Shown here piece after piece: positions 7,668 through 17,700 of a stretch of DNA of 31,051 nucleotides. The first letter of the stretch is position 1; each line of letters opens with the position of its first letter. The notes beneath the pieces are model-generated. The model searched no databases and was not told where the DNA came from. It saw nothing but the letters and a program-made list of their open reading frames with translations. Source of the stretch: Bacteroidales bacterium UBA1628 (GTDB taxonomy: Bacteria; Bacteroidota; Bacteroidia; Bacteroidales; UBA932). The stretch spans positions 1 to 31,051 of the forward strand of contig DCMG01000124.1 of NCBI GenBank assembly GCA_002321335.1, read 5' to 3'. A program made the position numbers and the translations under genes.

Positions 7668-9044
7668 TCAGATCGTGATGTCCTCCACCATATTCACAAG
7701 CCCAGGGTCGTAAGGCCTCTCGACGCGGATGTAGTTGCTAGTGTACCCGCCCATCAGCCCGTCCTTGACGTCCGATTCCCACAGCACCTGCGAGCGCCTG
7801 CCACGGTTCTTCGCCACAAATTCTGAATGAAGTTCGCTGCAAAGGGACTCCAGCCTCGCCACCCGCTCCGTCTTCAAGGAATCTTTGACCTGATCCTTCC
7901 AACCGGCGGCCACTGTGCCAGGGCGGCGGGAATATGGAAACACATGGATGAACGCCGGCCTGATGCGGTCCTTAAGGAATGAATATGTCTCCTCGAAGAG
8001 TTCGTCCGTCTCTCCCGGAAGCCCTGCGATGACATCTATGCCGAAGAACACGAACGGTTTTGTGGAGTCCTCAGGTCGTGGATCCATCACGGATCGGATG
8101 TAGTCTATCCTGTCAGCGAAGAACTCCGTCGTGTAGCGGCGGCCGATCCTTTTCAGAATCGTGTCCGACCCTGACTGTAAAGGAATATGAAAGTGTGGCT
8201 GGAACTTTGTGCCGGAGGCTATCCAGTCGATGATGTCTTCGGTGATGAGGTTCGGCTCGATTGAGGAGATCCGGTAACGTTCGATTCCTTCGACATCGTT
8301 CAGGCGCTTCAGCAAGTCGAGGAAGCTTTCGCCTGTGCTCCTACCGAAATCCCCAGTGTTGACCCCCGTGATGACAATCTCCTTGATTCCGGACTCTGCT
8401 ATCTTCCGGGCCTGCTCCAGTACCTCCGAAATCGGTATATTCCTGGAATTTCCCCTCGCGTAAGGCACTGTGCAGTAGGCGCAGAAGTTGTTGCATCCGT
8501 CCTGCACCTTGAGGAACGACCTCGTCCTTTCCTCCGATGAGAACGCCGCCATCGTCTCCTTCGAGATCTCTTTGTACTCCGCCGCGCTCATCGGTTTCCT
8601 ATCTTTCGGTCCCTGAGCTTGTCGAAGGTCCGTGATTGCATCTGAAACAGTCGCTTCGACAGGCTCAGCGACCGAACGTGATGGCTCACTGGCAGCGTCC
8701 TTCTTACGAAGAAGCGCCATTGTCTCGGGAACGACACGTGACTTCTCCTTGGCTCCGAATACAAGTGTCACTCCATCAATGGCTTGAAGGTCCTTGCGGC
8801 GGAGCTCGGCGTAACAGCCTGTCACGATGATCCTTGCCTCAGGCGAAGTGCGGTGCATCTTCCTGATCACATTCCGGCACTTCTTTTCAGCCCTCTCTGT
8901 TACCGAACAAGTGTTGATAAGGTAGACGTCAGCCTTGTCTTCCCACGGAACGACAGTGAGGCCGTTCGCAGCGAACCCTCTCTCGTAAGTAGAAGTCTCG
9001 GCGTAGTTCAGCTTGCAGCCGAGTGTAAGAAACGCTATAGTCAT
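7668..9044 (-). CDS. mtaB: tRNA threonylcarbamoyladenosine (2-methylthio)transferase MtaB
   Basis: MtaB is a radical-SAM enzyme that converts t6A to ms2t6A at position 37 of ANN-decoding tRNAs. The 458-residue protein has the N-terminal UPF0004 domain with three cluster Cys (TLGCKLNYAE, NTCSVTERAEKKC, VTGCYAE). The radical-SAM motif CNNFCAYC has Cys184, Cys188 and Cys191. A C-terminal TRAM-like region follows. TLGCKLN and the overall form fit MtaB better than MiaB or RimO. An in-frame REP-like element encodes residues of about 124-146 between the two catalytic domains (visible as VAEPVEA and LRQAQGP). folB lies directly upstream on the same strand with one base between stop and start, so they share a transcript. 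Confidence 0.92.
   Translation of the reverse strand: MTIAFLTLGCKLNYAETSTYERGFAANGLTVVPWEDKADVYLINTCSVTERAEKKCRNVIRKMHRTSPEARIIVTGCYAELRRKDLQAIDGVTLVFGAKEKSRVVPETMALLRKKDAASEPSRSVAEPVEATVSDAITDLRQAQGPKDRKPMSAAEYKEISKETMAAFSSEERTRSFLKVQDGCNNFCAYCTVPYARGNSRNIPISEVLEQARKIAESGIKEIVITGVNTGDFGRSTGESFLDLLKRLNDVEGIERYRISSIEPNLITEDIIDWIASGTKFQPHFHIPLQSGSDTILKRIGRRYTTEFFADRIDYIRSVMDPRPEDSTKPFVFFGIDVIAGLPGETDELFEETYSFLKDRIRPAFIHVFPYSRRPGTVAAGWKDQVKDSLKTERVARLESLCSELHSEFVAKNRGRRSQVLWESDVKDGLMGGYTSNYIRVERPYDPGLVNMVEDITI
8607..8674. repeat. REP-like palindromic element inside mtaB
   Basis: CGGTCCCTGAGCTTGTCGAAG (8607-8627, one base over 20 in length; key core CTGAGCTTGTCGAAG) pairs with the 21-base arm at 8654-8674 (core CTTCGACAGGCTCAG) with only two mismatches, around a 26-base loop. 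It is read through in frame by mtaB. The same unit family occurs in recQ. From memory, peptide signatures such as VAEPVEA and LRQAQGP turn up in proteins of unrelated bacteria carrying this repeat. Confidence 0.9.
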
Positions 9045-9045
9045 C

Positions 9046-9426
9046 CTAAAACTTCCAGATTGGTTCTCCGTACATCACAGTCACTCTGGACCATTCACAA
9101 GGTCCGTTCACTGGCGGGTTCTTCTTGGAAACTCTGACTTTCAGAAAGAGAATATCATCGAATTCCTTGCGGATTGCATCCAGAATTCTTCCAGCCACGT
9201 TTTCCAGCAGGTTGGAAGGAATGGCCATCTGTTCCGCAATGATATCGTAGATTCTGCCGTAGTCAATGGTGTTGCCAAGGTCATCTGTCTTTACCGCCTT
9301 TTTCAGTTCGGTCTCGGCATGAAAATCCACAGTGAAAGTATTACCTTCCCTGCGTTCTTTCTCCAGACACCCGTGGTAGGCGTGGAACTCCATGCCATCA
9401 AGTTCTATTATCCCGTCGTAGCTCAT
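9046..9426 (-). CDS. folB: Dihydroneopterin aldolase
   Basis: FolB cleaves 7,8-dihydroneopterin to 6-hydroxymethyl-dihydropterin and glycolaldehyde in folate synthesis. From ATG 9426 the protein has 126 residues, a normal length, beginning MSYDGIIELDGMEFHAYHGCLEKERREG. The catalytic Glu/Tyr region (FHAYHG, EREGN-like) and the late Lys segment LFLKVRVSKKNPPV are in place. The open frame continues upstream to 9459 (adding MSNFAQEYDLN), but homology begins near residue 4 of the shorter form, so I prefer 9426. It is the first gene of a two-gene unit with mtaB, with a one-base gap. Its upstream neighbour on the other strand has a -7 box nearby; a minus-strand promoter for folB is not obvious. Confidence 0.93.
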   Translation of the reverse strand: MSYDGIIELDGMEFHAYHGCLEKERREGNTFTVDFHAETELKKAVKTDDLGNTIDYGRIYDIIAEQMAIPSNLLENVAGRILDAIRKEFDDILFLKVRVSKKNPPVNGPCEWSRVTVMYGEPIWKF

Positions 9427-9515
9427 GTTCAAATCATATTCTTGTGCGAAGTTAGACAAAAATCCTTGAAATATGGCAGTTTGGACACAATTCCCCTGCT
9501 GCTATATTCAAAATG

Positions 9516-9531
9516 AATTCGTAACTTTGTC
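9516..9531 (+). promoter_or_regulatory. Promoter of the RsmI-like gene, -7 box 6 bases before the ATG
   Basis: GAATTCGTAACTTTGT contains TAACTTTG (9522-9529), a full TAnnTTTG match, and shares the ATTCGTAnnTTTG form with the recQ and greA promoters. Only six bases separate the box from ATG 9536, so the transcript would be leaderless or nearly so. No -33 TTTG is seen at standard spacing. Confidence 0.5.
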
Positions 9532-9535
9532 TTCT

Positions 9536-10255
9536 ATGGCAAAAGGCAAACTTTATCTGATTCCGTCTCCTCTTGGGGAATATGATCCCTCGGAGGTAAT
9601 CCCTGCACCGGTGCTTGAGCGTTTGAAAGGCATTCGTAAATATGTGGTCGAGGAGGTGCGCACCGTGCGTCGTTATTTGTCCGCCGCAGGGCTTAAAGGG
9701 CACATCGGCGAATTGGAACTCAAGGAATTGAACGAACACACCAAGCCGGTTGAGGTCGAGGCGTTGATGTCGATGTTTTCGGATCCGGACGGATCCCCTA
9801 CCGATGTAGGGCTGATTTCCGAAGCCGGATTGCCGGCGGTTGCAGATCCGGGGGCGCAGCTTGTCGCGCTCTGTCATATTCATGGAATACAGGTCGTGCC
9901 GATGGTCGGCCCGTCATCGCTGATGCTCGCGCTGATGGGATCCGGGCTTAACGGCCAGAGTTTCGCGTTCTGCGGCTACCTGCCGGCCAAGACAGACGAG
10001 CGCCGCAAGGCTATCCGCGAGATTGAGAGAAGATCATCGCAATTGAACCAGACGGAGATATTCATAGAGACACCGTATCGCAATGACTCGATGATGGCTG
10101 ACTTGCTGGCGGCTCTTCAGCCAAAGACGCACCTTTGCATAGCCGCCGACATCACGCTTCCCGGCGAGACAATCCTGACGAAGACAGTGAGGGAATGGCA
10201 GAGGAAGGGCTTCCAGATCGGAAAGCGTCCGTGTGTGTTTCTGATACTAGCATGA
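9536..10255 (+). CDS. SAM-dependent methyltransferase, RsmI-related (tetrapyrrole methylase fold)
   Basis: The 239-residue protein starts MAKGKLYLIPSPLGEYDPSEVIP. The GKLYLIPTPLG-type start, the motif GLISEAGLPAVADPGAQLV and the later GPSSLMLALMGSGLNGQSFAFCGYLP are hallmarks of RsmI, which methylates the 2'-O of C1402 in 16S rRNA. This protein is shorter than a full RsmI and lacks its C-terminal extension, and the N-terminal third diverges. It therefore belongs to the RsmI-like paralogue group common in Bacteroidetes, and its target may differ. The start ATG 9536 agrees with homology and lies six bases after a -7 box. The alkaline phosphatase gene starts 12 bases after the stop. Confidence 0.85.
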   Translation: MAKGKLYLIPSPLGEYDPSEVIPAPVLERLKGIRKYVVEEVRTVRRYLSAAGLKGHIGELELKELNEHTKPVEVEALMSMFSDPDGSPTDVGLISEAGLPAVADPGAQLVALCHIHGIQVVPMVGPSSLMLALMGSGLNGQSFAFCGYLPAKTDERRKAIREIERRSSQLNQTEIFIETPYRNDSMMADLLAALQPKTHLCIAADITLPGETILTKTVREWQRKGFQIGKRPCVFLILA

Positions 10256-10267
10256 TTAATTGACATA

Positions 10268-11377
10268 ATGATAACTAAAATGAGAAAAACAATCGCTTTC
10301 GTTTTGCTCGTGGCTTTGTTTGCCGCTCCGTCAGTGGCCAAGGTCAAGGCTCCCAAGGATGAAAAGGTCAAGAATGTCATTCTTATCATAGGTGACGGAA
10401 TGGGACTTGGGGCCACGGCCTCATGGATGATCGACCAGAACTATGGACCTACCTGTTTCGACAGAGCCCAGTACGCAGCTGTTGTGAAGACATATTCAGC
10501 AAACAGCAGGACTACGGATTCCGCGGCGGCGGCCACAGCCATCGCCACCGGTCACAAGACCAACAACAGCATGCTCGGAATGTTGCCTGATGGATCCAAG
10601 CCTGCCAGCATTGCCGAACTGGCGAAGGATAAAGGCCTTTCAACGGGAATCGTGGTCACATCCTTTGTCGTGGACGCCACTCCCGGTGGATTCTATGCCC
10701 ACGTCAAGAACCGCCAGGACAGAAAGGACATTGTGGAGGATCTGATCAGGTTCAGACCTGATGTCGTGGTAGGCGCCGGCAGAAGATATTTCACATCTAA
10801 AAAGTACACTGAAGAGAATTTGCTCGACAAGGCCGTGAGCGAAGGCTTTACATACGTGAAGACTCCAGAGGAGTTCTATTCCGCCTGGACAACCCCGGTC
10901 CTCGGACTTTTTAATGAGGACAAACAGGTAGACGAGGCTGAGATCAATTCTGATCTTCTGACGGATTTGACCTGGCACACGCTTGAGATTCTGGAAAAGA
11001 ACAAGAAAGGTTTCTTCGCCATGATCGAAGGCTCTCACATCGATCATGCGGCACATGCCAACAACACAGATGAGGTGCTTTGGTGGATGGAGGAGTTTGA
11101 CAAACTGGTCAACTCGGCGTTTGACTATGCGGACACCCACAAAGGGACCCTTGTCATAGTGACAGCCGACCATGAGACCGGTGGCATCGCCCTTGTTCCC
11201 GGCAGCAAGGATTTCACGAAAGGTGAGAGCGGACTTGAGATAAAATATTCGGCTACAAGCCATACGGCATCTCCTGTCATTCTTTATGCGTACGGAGCTT
11301 CTTCCTGGAAGTTCAGCGGGGTGATGGAGAACACCGATATATTCAAAAGGATGAAGAGTGTGCTTATCGACAAATAG
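10268..11377 (+). CDS. Secreted alkaline phosphatase
   Basis: The protein has 369 residues and begins with a signal peptide (hydrophobic IAFVLLVALFAAPSVA, cleavage expected after SVA). It belongs to the PhoA-type alkaline phosphatase superfamily. The first metal ligand Asp is in IIGDGMG (Asp43), and the nucleophile region RTTDSAAAATAIATGHKT matches E. coli DSAASATAWSTG, with Ser85 as nucleophile. HIDHAAHANN carries zinc ligands, and TADHETGG the final Asp-His pair. It is shorter than E. coli PhoA and lacks large surface loops, as in many Bacteroidetes enzymes. It would release phosphate from esters in the periplasm. The start may be ATG 10268 or ATG 10280 (MRKTIAF); the second gives a more classical signal peptide. 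It lies between the RsmI-like gene and the GH20 gene with short gaps on both sides (12 and 17 bases). Confidence 0.93.
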   Translation: MITKMRKTIAFVLLVALFAAPSVAKVKAPKDEKVKNVILIIGDGMGLGATASWMIDQNYGPTCFDRAQYAAVVKTYSANSRTTDSAAAATAIATGHKTNNSMLGMLPDGSKPASIAELAKDKGLSTGIVVTSFVVDATPGGFYAHVKNRQDRKDIVEDLIRFRPDVVVGAGRRYFTSKKYTEENLLDKAVSEGFTYVKTPEEFYSAWTTPVLGLFNEDKQVDEAEINSDLLTDLTWHTLEILEKNKKGFFAMIEGSHIDHAAHANNTDEVLWWMEEFDKLVNSAFDYADTHKGTLVIVTADHETGGIALVPGSKDFTKGESGLEIKYSATSHTASPVILYAYGASSWKFSGVMENTDIFKRMKSVLIDK

Positions 11378-11394
11378 TTGCATCTTGCAAACTT

Positions 11395-13395
11395 ATGAAA
11401 AGGACTTTTGTGACACTTGCGACGCTGATGGCAATTGTGCCGTCGGCGTTAGCCGCATCCGGACCAAAGGACATCATCCCGGCTCCGGTCAAGTATGAAA
11501 CCTTCAATGAGGAATATTCACCCAAGGCAGATGGAAGTGACGTGCGCATACATCTTGGGGACAAGCGATTCCGCAAGGAAATCAATGCGTTGGACTTGCC
11601 GGACTTTGCTCGTGACGAGGCTTACAGACTGGTGGTCGGCAGGAAGGGGATAGAGATATATGCCCTTTCTGAGACTGGTGTGTACCGTGCCAAGACAAGC
11701 CTCAGGATGATGCTGGATTCGGATTCCACGCTGACAGTCTGCGGCATTCTGGATTACCCTCGGTTCCGTCACAGAGGGCTGATGCTGGACATCTCCAGAA
11801 ACTTCCGTGACAAGGCTTTCATAATGAAACAGTTGGATGCCATGTCGGCTGTAAAGATGAGCACCCTGCACCTGCATCTTACCGATGACGCCGGGTGGAG
11901 GATCCAGATAGACGCGTATCCTGAATTGACCCGTAAGGCTGCTTGGAGGGTCGGAAGAAACTTCGAGGAATGGAGGGAACTCGGCCGTCAATATTCAGAA
12001 GAGGGCTCTCCTCTGGCCTCAGGAGGCTACCTGACCAAGGCTGATGTCAAGGAGATAGTTGAATATGCGGCCGCGAGACACATCAACATTATCCCTGAAA
12101 TCGAGCTGCCTGGCCATTCCGGAGAGGTTCTGGCCGCTTATCCGGAGTTGACCTGCCTATCTTCTGATGGCAACGGGCATCAGATCTCCGGAGACCTGTG
12201 CCCCGGCAAGGACAAGACTTTCGAGATGTTCGAGACCATCCTTGGCGAAGTGATCGAGATGTTCCCTTATGAATATGTCCACATCGGCGGCGACGAGGCA
12301 TCGAAACGTGCTTGGAAGGAGTGCCCGGACTGTCGTCACAGGATGGAGACCGAACATCTTAAGGATGTTGATGAACTGCAAAGCTACCTGGTGAACAGGA
12401 TCACAAGGTTCTTGGAGTCCAAGGGCAGACGGGCCATAGGCTGGGACGAGATTCTTGACGGTGGTCTGGCCGAAGGAGCAGCCGTGATGTCCTGGAGAGG
12501 CACACAAGGCGGCGTCACCGCTGCAAGCATGGGGCACGATGTGATCATGTCACCGGGAGACTATTGCTACTTCGATTCCAGTCAGGACGCTCCGTTCTCG
12601 CAGCCGAAATCTTTCAGCGGCTACCGCCCGTTGGAGCAGGTCTATTCTTTCGAACCGACCGAAGGCATCGCTGATGAATATGTCCGACATCTTCTCGGCC
12701 TTCAGGCCAATCTTTGGTCTGAGTTTGTGCCGACAGGGGAGTATATGGAGTACCTGCTTTATCCGCGCGCGTTCGCCATCGCCGAGATTGGCTGGAGTCC
12801 GGCCGACAGCAAGGACTACTCTCGTTTCAGGGAGAATGCCGTTCGATTGGCAGAGAAACTTCGCTCAAAGGGTTACAACACTTTTGATTTGACAAACGAA
12901 ATCGGTCCGAGACCTGAGTCGCTCAAACCTCTTGAGCACCTTGCCGCCGGAGCGAAAATCACCTATGACGGTCAGAAATATTCAGGTGGCTATCCCGCAG
13001 GTGGAGACAGCGCCCTTGTTGACGGAAAACTCGGCGGTTGGTTCTATAAGGATAATCGTTGGCAGGGTTTCCTATGCGATGTGGATGTCACAATAGACCT
13101 CGGTACCGTCAAGGACATTCATTATGTCGGCGCGACATTCCTTTCGCACACCTCCGCCGAGGTTGGCTTCCCGGTAAGGACCGAGGCGAGCTTCTCCGAG
13201 GATGGCAAGACATATTCAGATCCTGTCGTCTGTATCCTTCAGGTCCCGGACAACGATTCCTGCGCCCTTTTGAACACTATGGGCACTGTGGTCAACGCAA
13301 AGGCCCGTTACATTAAGTACAGGGCTATACGTGACGATGTGAGCAAGAACCGCAACCACGCCTTCATATTCATCGACGAGATTGTGGTTAATTAA
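11395..13395 (+). CDS. Beta-N-acetylhexosaminidase, GH20, with C-terminal discoidin-like domain
   Basis: This secreted glycosidase of 666 residues removes terminal GlcNAc or GalNAc from glycans. It has a signal peptide (TFVTLATLMAIVPSALA) and the GH20b N-terminal domain. The catalytic TIM barrel starts at RFRHRGLMLDISRNF and continues through MSTLHLHLTDDAGWRIQI and IPEIELPGHSGEVLAAYPEL. The catalytic pair is Asp300-Glu301 in HIGGDEA. Later barrel residues include the Trp of GWDEIL, MSWRGT and LQANLWSEF. The last about 140 residues (DGKLGGWFYKDNRWQGF, IDLG) look like an F5/8-type carbohydrate-binding domain. The substrate could be host mucin, chitin fragments or murein sugars; the sequence does not decide. 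It ends a probable three-gene unit, closed by a terminator hairpin. Confidence 0.95.
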   Translation: MKRTFVTLATLMAIVPSALAASGPKDIIPAPVKYETFNEEYSPKADGSDVRIHLGDKRFRKEINALDLPDFARDEAYRLVVGRKGIEIYALSETGVYRAKTSLRMMLDSDSTLTVCGILDYPRFRHRGLMLDISRNFRDKAFIMKQLDAMSAVKMSTLHLHLTDDAGWRIQIDAYPELTRKAAWRVGRNFEEWRELGRQYSEEGSPLASGGYLTKADVKEIVEYAAARHINIIPEIELPGHSGEVLAAYPELTCLSSDGNGHQISGDLCPGKDKTFEMFETILGEVIEMFPYEYVHIGGDEASKRAWKECPDCRHRMETEHLKDVDELQSYLVNRITRFLESKGRRAIGWDEILDGGLAEGAAVMSWRGTQGGVTAASMGHDVIMSPGDYCYFDSSQDAPFSQPKSFSGYRPLEQVYSFEPTEGIADEYVRHLLGLQANLWSEFVPTGEYMEYLLYPRAFAIAEIGWSPADSKDYSRFRENAVRLAEKLRSKGYNTFDLTNEIGPRPESLKPLEHLAAGAKITYDGQKYSGGYPAGGDSALVDGKLGGWFYKDNRWQGFLCDVDVTIDLGTVKDIHYVGATFLSHTSAEVGFPVRTEASFSEDGKTYSDPVVCILQVPDNDSCALLNTMGTVVNAKARYIKYRAIRDDVSKNRNHAFIFIDEIVVN

Positions 13396-13426
13396 AGTTT
13401 TTGAATATTTCAATGCAAGATTTCAG

Positions 13427-13467
13427 AGCGGCGGGATTATGTTATACATAGCCCCGCTGCTTTATTT
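13427..13467 (+). terminator. Terminator after the GH20 gene
   Basis: AGCGGCGGG (13427-13435) pairs with CCCGCTGCT (13453-13461) with one wobble. An inner TATG/CATA pairing extends the stem, and TTTATTT follows. It lies 31 bases after the GH20 stop and before the 3' end of the convergent desulfidase gene. Confidence 0.7.
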
Positions 13468-13476
13468 AGACTTAAA

Positions 13477-14775
13477 CTACTCTTTGCAGAGCATTATCTG
13501 CTGGATGAGGTGATCCGTTGACTGCATTCCAAGCGAGCCGATACGGCCGAGATTCCTGATGGTTTTCTCGATGTCCCTGTCGATGATTCCGTCGGTTTCC
13601 TTGATGCAGGTCCCTCTCAGAGCCAGTACACATGACTGGACGGCGCAGGCCACTCCGGAGGCCACTTTCATCGCGCATCCGACCTTGGCACCGTCACAGA
13701 CCATTCCGGTGATGTTGCCGATCATATTCTTTATTGCCGAACAGACCTGCTCGTAGCTTCCTCCACGGAGGAACACGATTCCGCAGGCAGAACCGGTCGA
13801 GGCGATCACGCAGCCGCAAAGGGCTGACAGCTTTCCAAGATAACCTTTGATATGGATTGCTGTCAAATTACTGAGAATCAAGGCTCTGGCAAGCCGCTCG
13901 TCATCGACATCGTATTTCAGCGCATAGGCTATCACAGGCATGCTCACGGTGATACCCTGGTTCCCGCTGCCGGAGTTGCTCATCGCCGGGAGTTTGCATC
14001 CGGCCATCCTTGCATCCGAGGCTGCTGCCGTCATCCCCATCGCGAAGCTGATGAAATCGTCTCCGAAGACCTCCTGCTGATTTTCACGGATGGCCTTGCC
14101 GACATTGAGACCGTAGTCGCCGTTCAGGCCTTCACGGGCGAGAGCGAGATTCAGATCCCTGTCCGCCAGAATGAAATTGATGTCCTCGAATGCGGCGCTT
14201 TGGGCGAACGAATATATTTCCTTGACAGTCAGGTTGTAATCCAACGTACACTTTACAGGTGTTGTTTCCCCGTCACTGCCTTTCCTGAAGTCAGCGACGG
14301 TGGAATCAAATCCTGTCTCCACAATCCTGTCGTGATCGTCCTCGATGACCGCCCAAGACTTGTGCCCGACAGATGTCACAGCGACCTTGACATAAAGAAT
14401 CTTCGGACTGTCTGAGACCTTGATTCGCACCTTGCCATTGTCAACCAGTCCTTTGGCGGCTTTCACATCCTTGTCTGTCAGGTCTTTAAGAACCTCGAGA
14501 CCGTACTCGCTCCTTCCGCAGACCGCTCCGAGCGCCGAGGCTATGTAGAGGCCGACCATTCCGGTTCCAGGGATTCCGACCCCCATGCCGTTCTTAAGAA
14601 TATTCCCGCTGACATCCACGTCAAGTTCATATTCAGAGAGTGCGGGGACTTCTGTTTTCAGGATTTCCATGGCTTTGGCGGCGGCAAGCGCGACGGCAAT
14701 CGGTTCTGTGCAGCCTAACGCCGGCTTGACTTCCTTGTGCAGGAGTTCGATGAGTTCGGCTTCTCTTGGATTCAT
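13477..14775 (-). CDS. L-cysteine desulfidase family protein (CyuA / UPF0597)
   Basis: The protein has 432 residues and matches the family that includes E. coli CyuA (YhaM) and archaeal L-cysteine desulfidase. These oxygen-sensitive Fe-S enzymes split L-cysteine to pyruvate, ammonia and sulfide without PLP. Visible landmarks are the N-terminal VKPALGCTEPIAVALA with the cluster Cys in GCTEP, GIPGTGMVG, MSNSGSGNQGI in the middle, and a Cys-rich C-terminal half (LSALCGCVIASTGSACG, KVGCAMKVASGVACAVQSC) supplying the other cluster ligands. The start ATG 14775 is 6 bases after the upstream gene's stop, so it is the last gene of the minus-strand operon. A MalY-type C-S lyase further right (26243) handles related sulfur chemistry but is not linked in an operon. 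Confidence 0.88.
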   Translation of the reverse strand: MNPREAELIELLHKEVKPALGCTEPIAVALAAAKAMEILKTEVPALSEYELDVDVSGNILKNGMGVGIPGTGMVGLYIASALGAVCGRSEYGLEVLKDLTDKDVKAAKGLVDNGKVRIKVSDSPKILYVKVAVTSVGHKSWAVIEDDHDRIVETGFDSTVADFRKGSDGETTPVKCTLDYNLTVKEIYSFAQSAAFEDINFILADRDLNLALAREGLNGDYGLNVGKAIRENQQEVFGDDFISFAMGMTAAASDARMAGCKLPAMSNSGSGNQGITVSMPVIAYALKYDVDDERLARALILSNLTAIHIKGYLGKLSALCGCVIASTGSACGIVFLRGGSYEQVCSAIKNMIGNITGMVCDGAKVGCAMKVASGVACAVQSCVLALRGTCIKETDGIIDRDIEKTIRNLGRIGSLGMQSTDHLIQQIMLCKE

Positions 14776-14781
14776 AATTGG

Positions 14782-17700
14782 CTATTTGTCAAGAAATTTC
14801 ATTATGTCCTTAATTAGTGATACTGTGCATGGCTCACCTTTTATGACCTCGATCGGGAAGCCTATGCAGACAGTTCTGTAGCCTTCTCCCTCGAAACAGG
14901 TTCCGGCTGAGATCTCAGTGTCGCTGTAGCGCAGGAATGACAGGGCCTTGTCCGATGCCGGCACGATTCCATCCGGAGTCTCTACGCAGTAAATGAACGG
15001 GTTGCGATCTTTATGAAACTGAATTTCCAGTGTGCCTATGGTGATGGCCCCGTTATTCTTCGCTTTCACAGTAGCATTCCGGCTGGCGTAGTTGGTCATC
15101 CACCTGTAGCCGAGGGTTTTCTCCACGAATTCCTTGGTCAAAGCGGTGTAGACGCTGTCCTTGTGTACGGGGTAGATTCCGTCCCAGATGTCTGTGCCGA
15201 TGTTCGCTCCTGAGACGAGCACGTTCCCGCCATCAGCGGTGTAGCGCTTGATAGCCTGCTGCAGATCGGTAGGAAACACCTGGAATCTGTCAGGAACCTT
15301 TCCGGTGCCGACAACAGTGGTTATCTGCTTCCCGCAGATGAGATCCAGAGCCACATCGCTTTGTGCCAAAGTCCTGTCTGTCGAGAATGCCGCCACGCTT
15401 GACGAGTGGAACGCATAACCGGCAGCCATCAGAGCCTTGCCGTGAATCCCGCAATAGTCGAACGTGTTGCCGGCGAAGACTTTTCCGGCCTCATCGGTCC
15501 ATGCGGCTCCGAATCCCGGGTTGTCGTCATCCAGCCAAGGCAGTTCGCGGCGGAACTGGTACTGAGGGCCTATGAAATTGATTTCCCTTACGTATGGTAC
15601 ACCAGCGTCAAGGTCTGCGTTGAATCCGGCATATTCAGGAGAATCGAACCAAGCCGGCGCGGAGACTCTGGTGAAGTTGTTGACAATCAAGACACTCTTG
15701 CCGTTGCCTGATTCAGGGATACCGACGCTGAGGGTCTCGGAAGGAAAACTCTTGCCACCATCGTTGAATGCTGTTACGCGGTAGCTGTAGATGTGTCCCG
15801 GTGTGATGGAGACTTCAGTCGTGATTTCGTTTCCGGAGATTTTGACGCCATCCAGAACACGGCCGCTGTCAAACGCTCCATCATCTATTCTTGTCTGAAG
15901 AATATATCCTGTAGGGGTTGCCGTAGCCTCAAGAGAATCAACAGTGGCTTTCCAGCTCAGCCTCACAGAACCGGAATCCGTGAATGAAGATGCGAAGGAA
16001 TTGACCGGAAGCGGCTGGACGGCATATTCGCACCCATAGCGCGCGCTAAGGTATTTCAGCATGCCCTTGTAGACAGCGCGGCTGACCGTGAAACGGAACG
16101 AAGGATCAAGCCCGAATTTCATGTCGGCGAAATTCTGGTGGGAAAGAAGCTCAAGCAGCATCGCAGGAACAGTGGCCGTGCGCGATTCGCTGTAAGAACG
16201 GTCCCACAGGCCTCTTCTGCTCCATTCCGGATTGAACTTCCTGCGGATGTCGTTCACGATTTCTGTCTGTACGAAGTCTGCGTACATTCTCTGCTGAAGC
16301 CTGTCCTCCCCGTTGGCGAACTTGTCGCTGCCGTCACACATCAAGGTGTAGATGGAAAGTGTGCCGATGATCGAGTCGTCAGGCGTGGTTCCGGCGTCTG
16401 TGTGGAATGCGAACGAGAGGTCTACAGGAATATTCAGACCCTCCGCTTTGGGATTGGTCCTTGACCCGCCGGACATCCAGCCTACCCACGCTCCACGGTC
16501 GCCATAGTCGGACGTGTAGTCGTTGTCGTATTTGCTCAGGATTGTGGAATCAACTCCGGCCCATTGCATCCAGTAGAGCGCCCCTTCCGTGAAAGACGGC
16601 ATTCCGGAGGTGGAATATTCATTGATTGGTTGACTTTTAATGCCTCTTGCGATTTTGCCCATTCCACCGCCAAAACGCACCGCGTCGGCCGTGATGACGG
16701 CATTCCTCGCCACATTGTAGCCTTCAGGAACACTGTTGTCAAGAATCACGCATCCATCAGAACCCTTGTCGAACTCGAATGTCCCCAGGTAGATCCAAGT
16801 GCCTCCTCCCATTTTTTGGTTGACGATGAACTCACTCTCGCCGCCCAGATGCCTGACAGTGTAATGGGCGCATGGAGTGCTGTGCGGCAGACTCTTGTAG
16901 GAAATGTAGACTGAATATTCCCCACGCTCGGGAATGTCAGGAATCCAGCGCGCCTCTGCCGCCTTGTCTTTCCTATGCTCCGCACACTCGGCTTGGCGGG
17001 CGGTTCCCATCAGGAACGGATTCTCCAGTGACGAATATGCAGCCCTCGCATCCGCGAATCCCACTCCTGCATCAGACCAAGTGCCAGTCTCTGAATATCT
17101 TCCCTCGATTCTTACACCTTCTCCCCGTCCTTCCTCGAATGCCGGGTCATTGTCCGCGATGACCTCATTGGTCTGAGGATCCCTCTCGCGCGGAGTCATC
17201 ACGTAGGCTCCTGCGTTCTCCAACATCGGAATAAGGAACGGAAGCACATAACTCTGTGTGTACATGTCCTCGACGGTCTGGAACATCGGAGCCCGCTGCC
17301 ATTCCCAGCGGTCAGTCTTCTCCTCGAAGTAACGTCCGTGGCTTTGCCAGAGCGCTATGTTGCGTCCTGCAAGCCCTTTTGTGAAGTCAGGATTCCCGAC
17401 CGGGGTCACAAACGGATGGACATTGCGAAAGTCTTTTGTCCTGAATTTGTTATCAACAGACGATCCGTCGTTGTTTACCTGCGGCATGACATAGGATTCC
17501 AGCCTGTTCTTCCCTATGAACAGATTCCCGATACCGTACTTTGAACAAGCTTCCGGCATCAGATCGGCAAGCGTTTTCCTTAGCCATTCCACATCATTTG
17601 TCCTCCAAGGGAAATCTCCCATTGCCGGAGTGAAATAGAAGTCCAGTGAATAGCCCCTTCTCACCACTTTGTTGGCCTTTACGACAGCAGATACCCCTGT

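Noticed and set aside
9427..9459. Longer folB start at 9459
   Set aside because: The extra residues are unlike the family; homology begins at the ATG at 9426.
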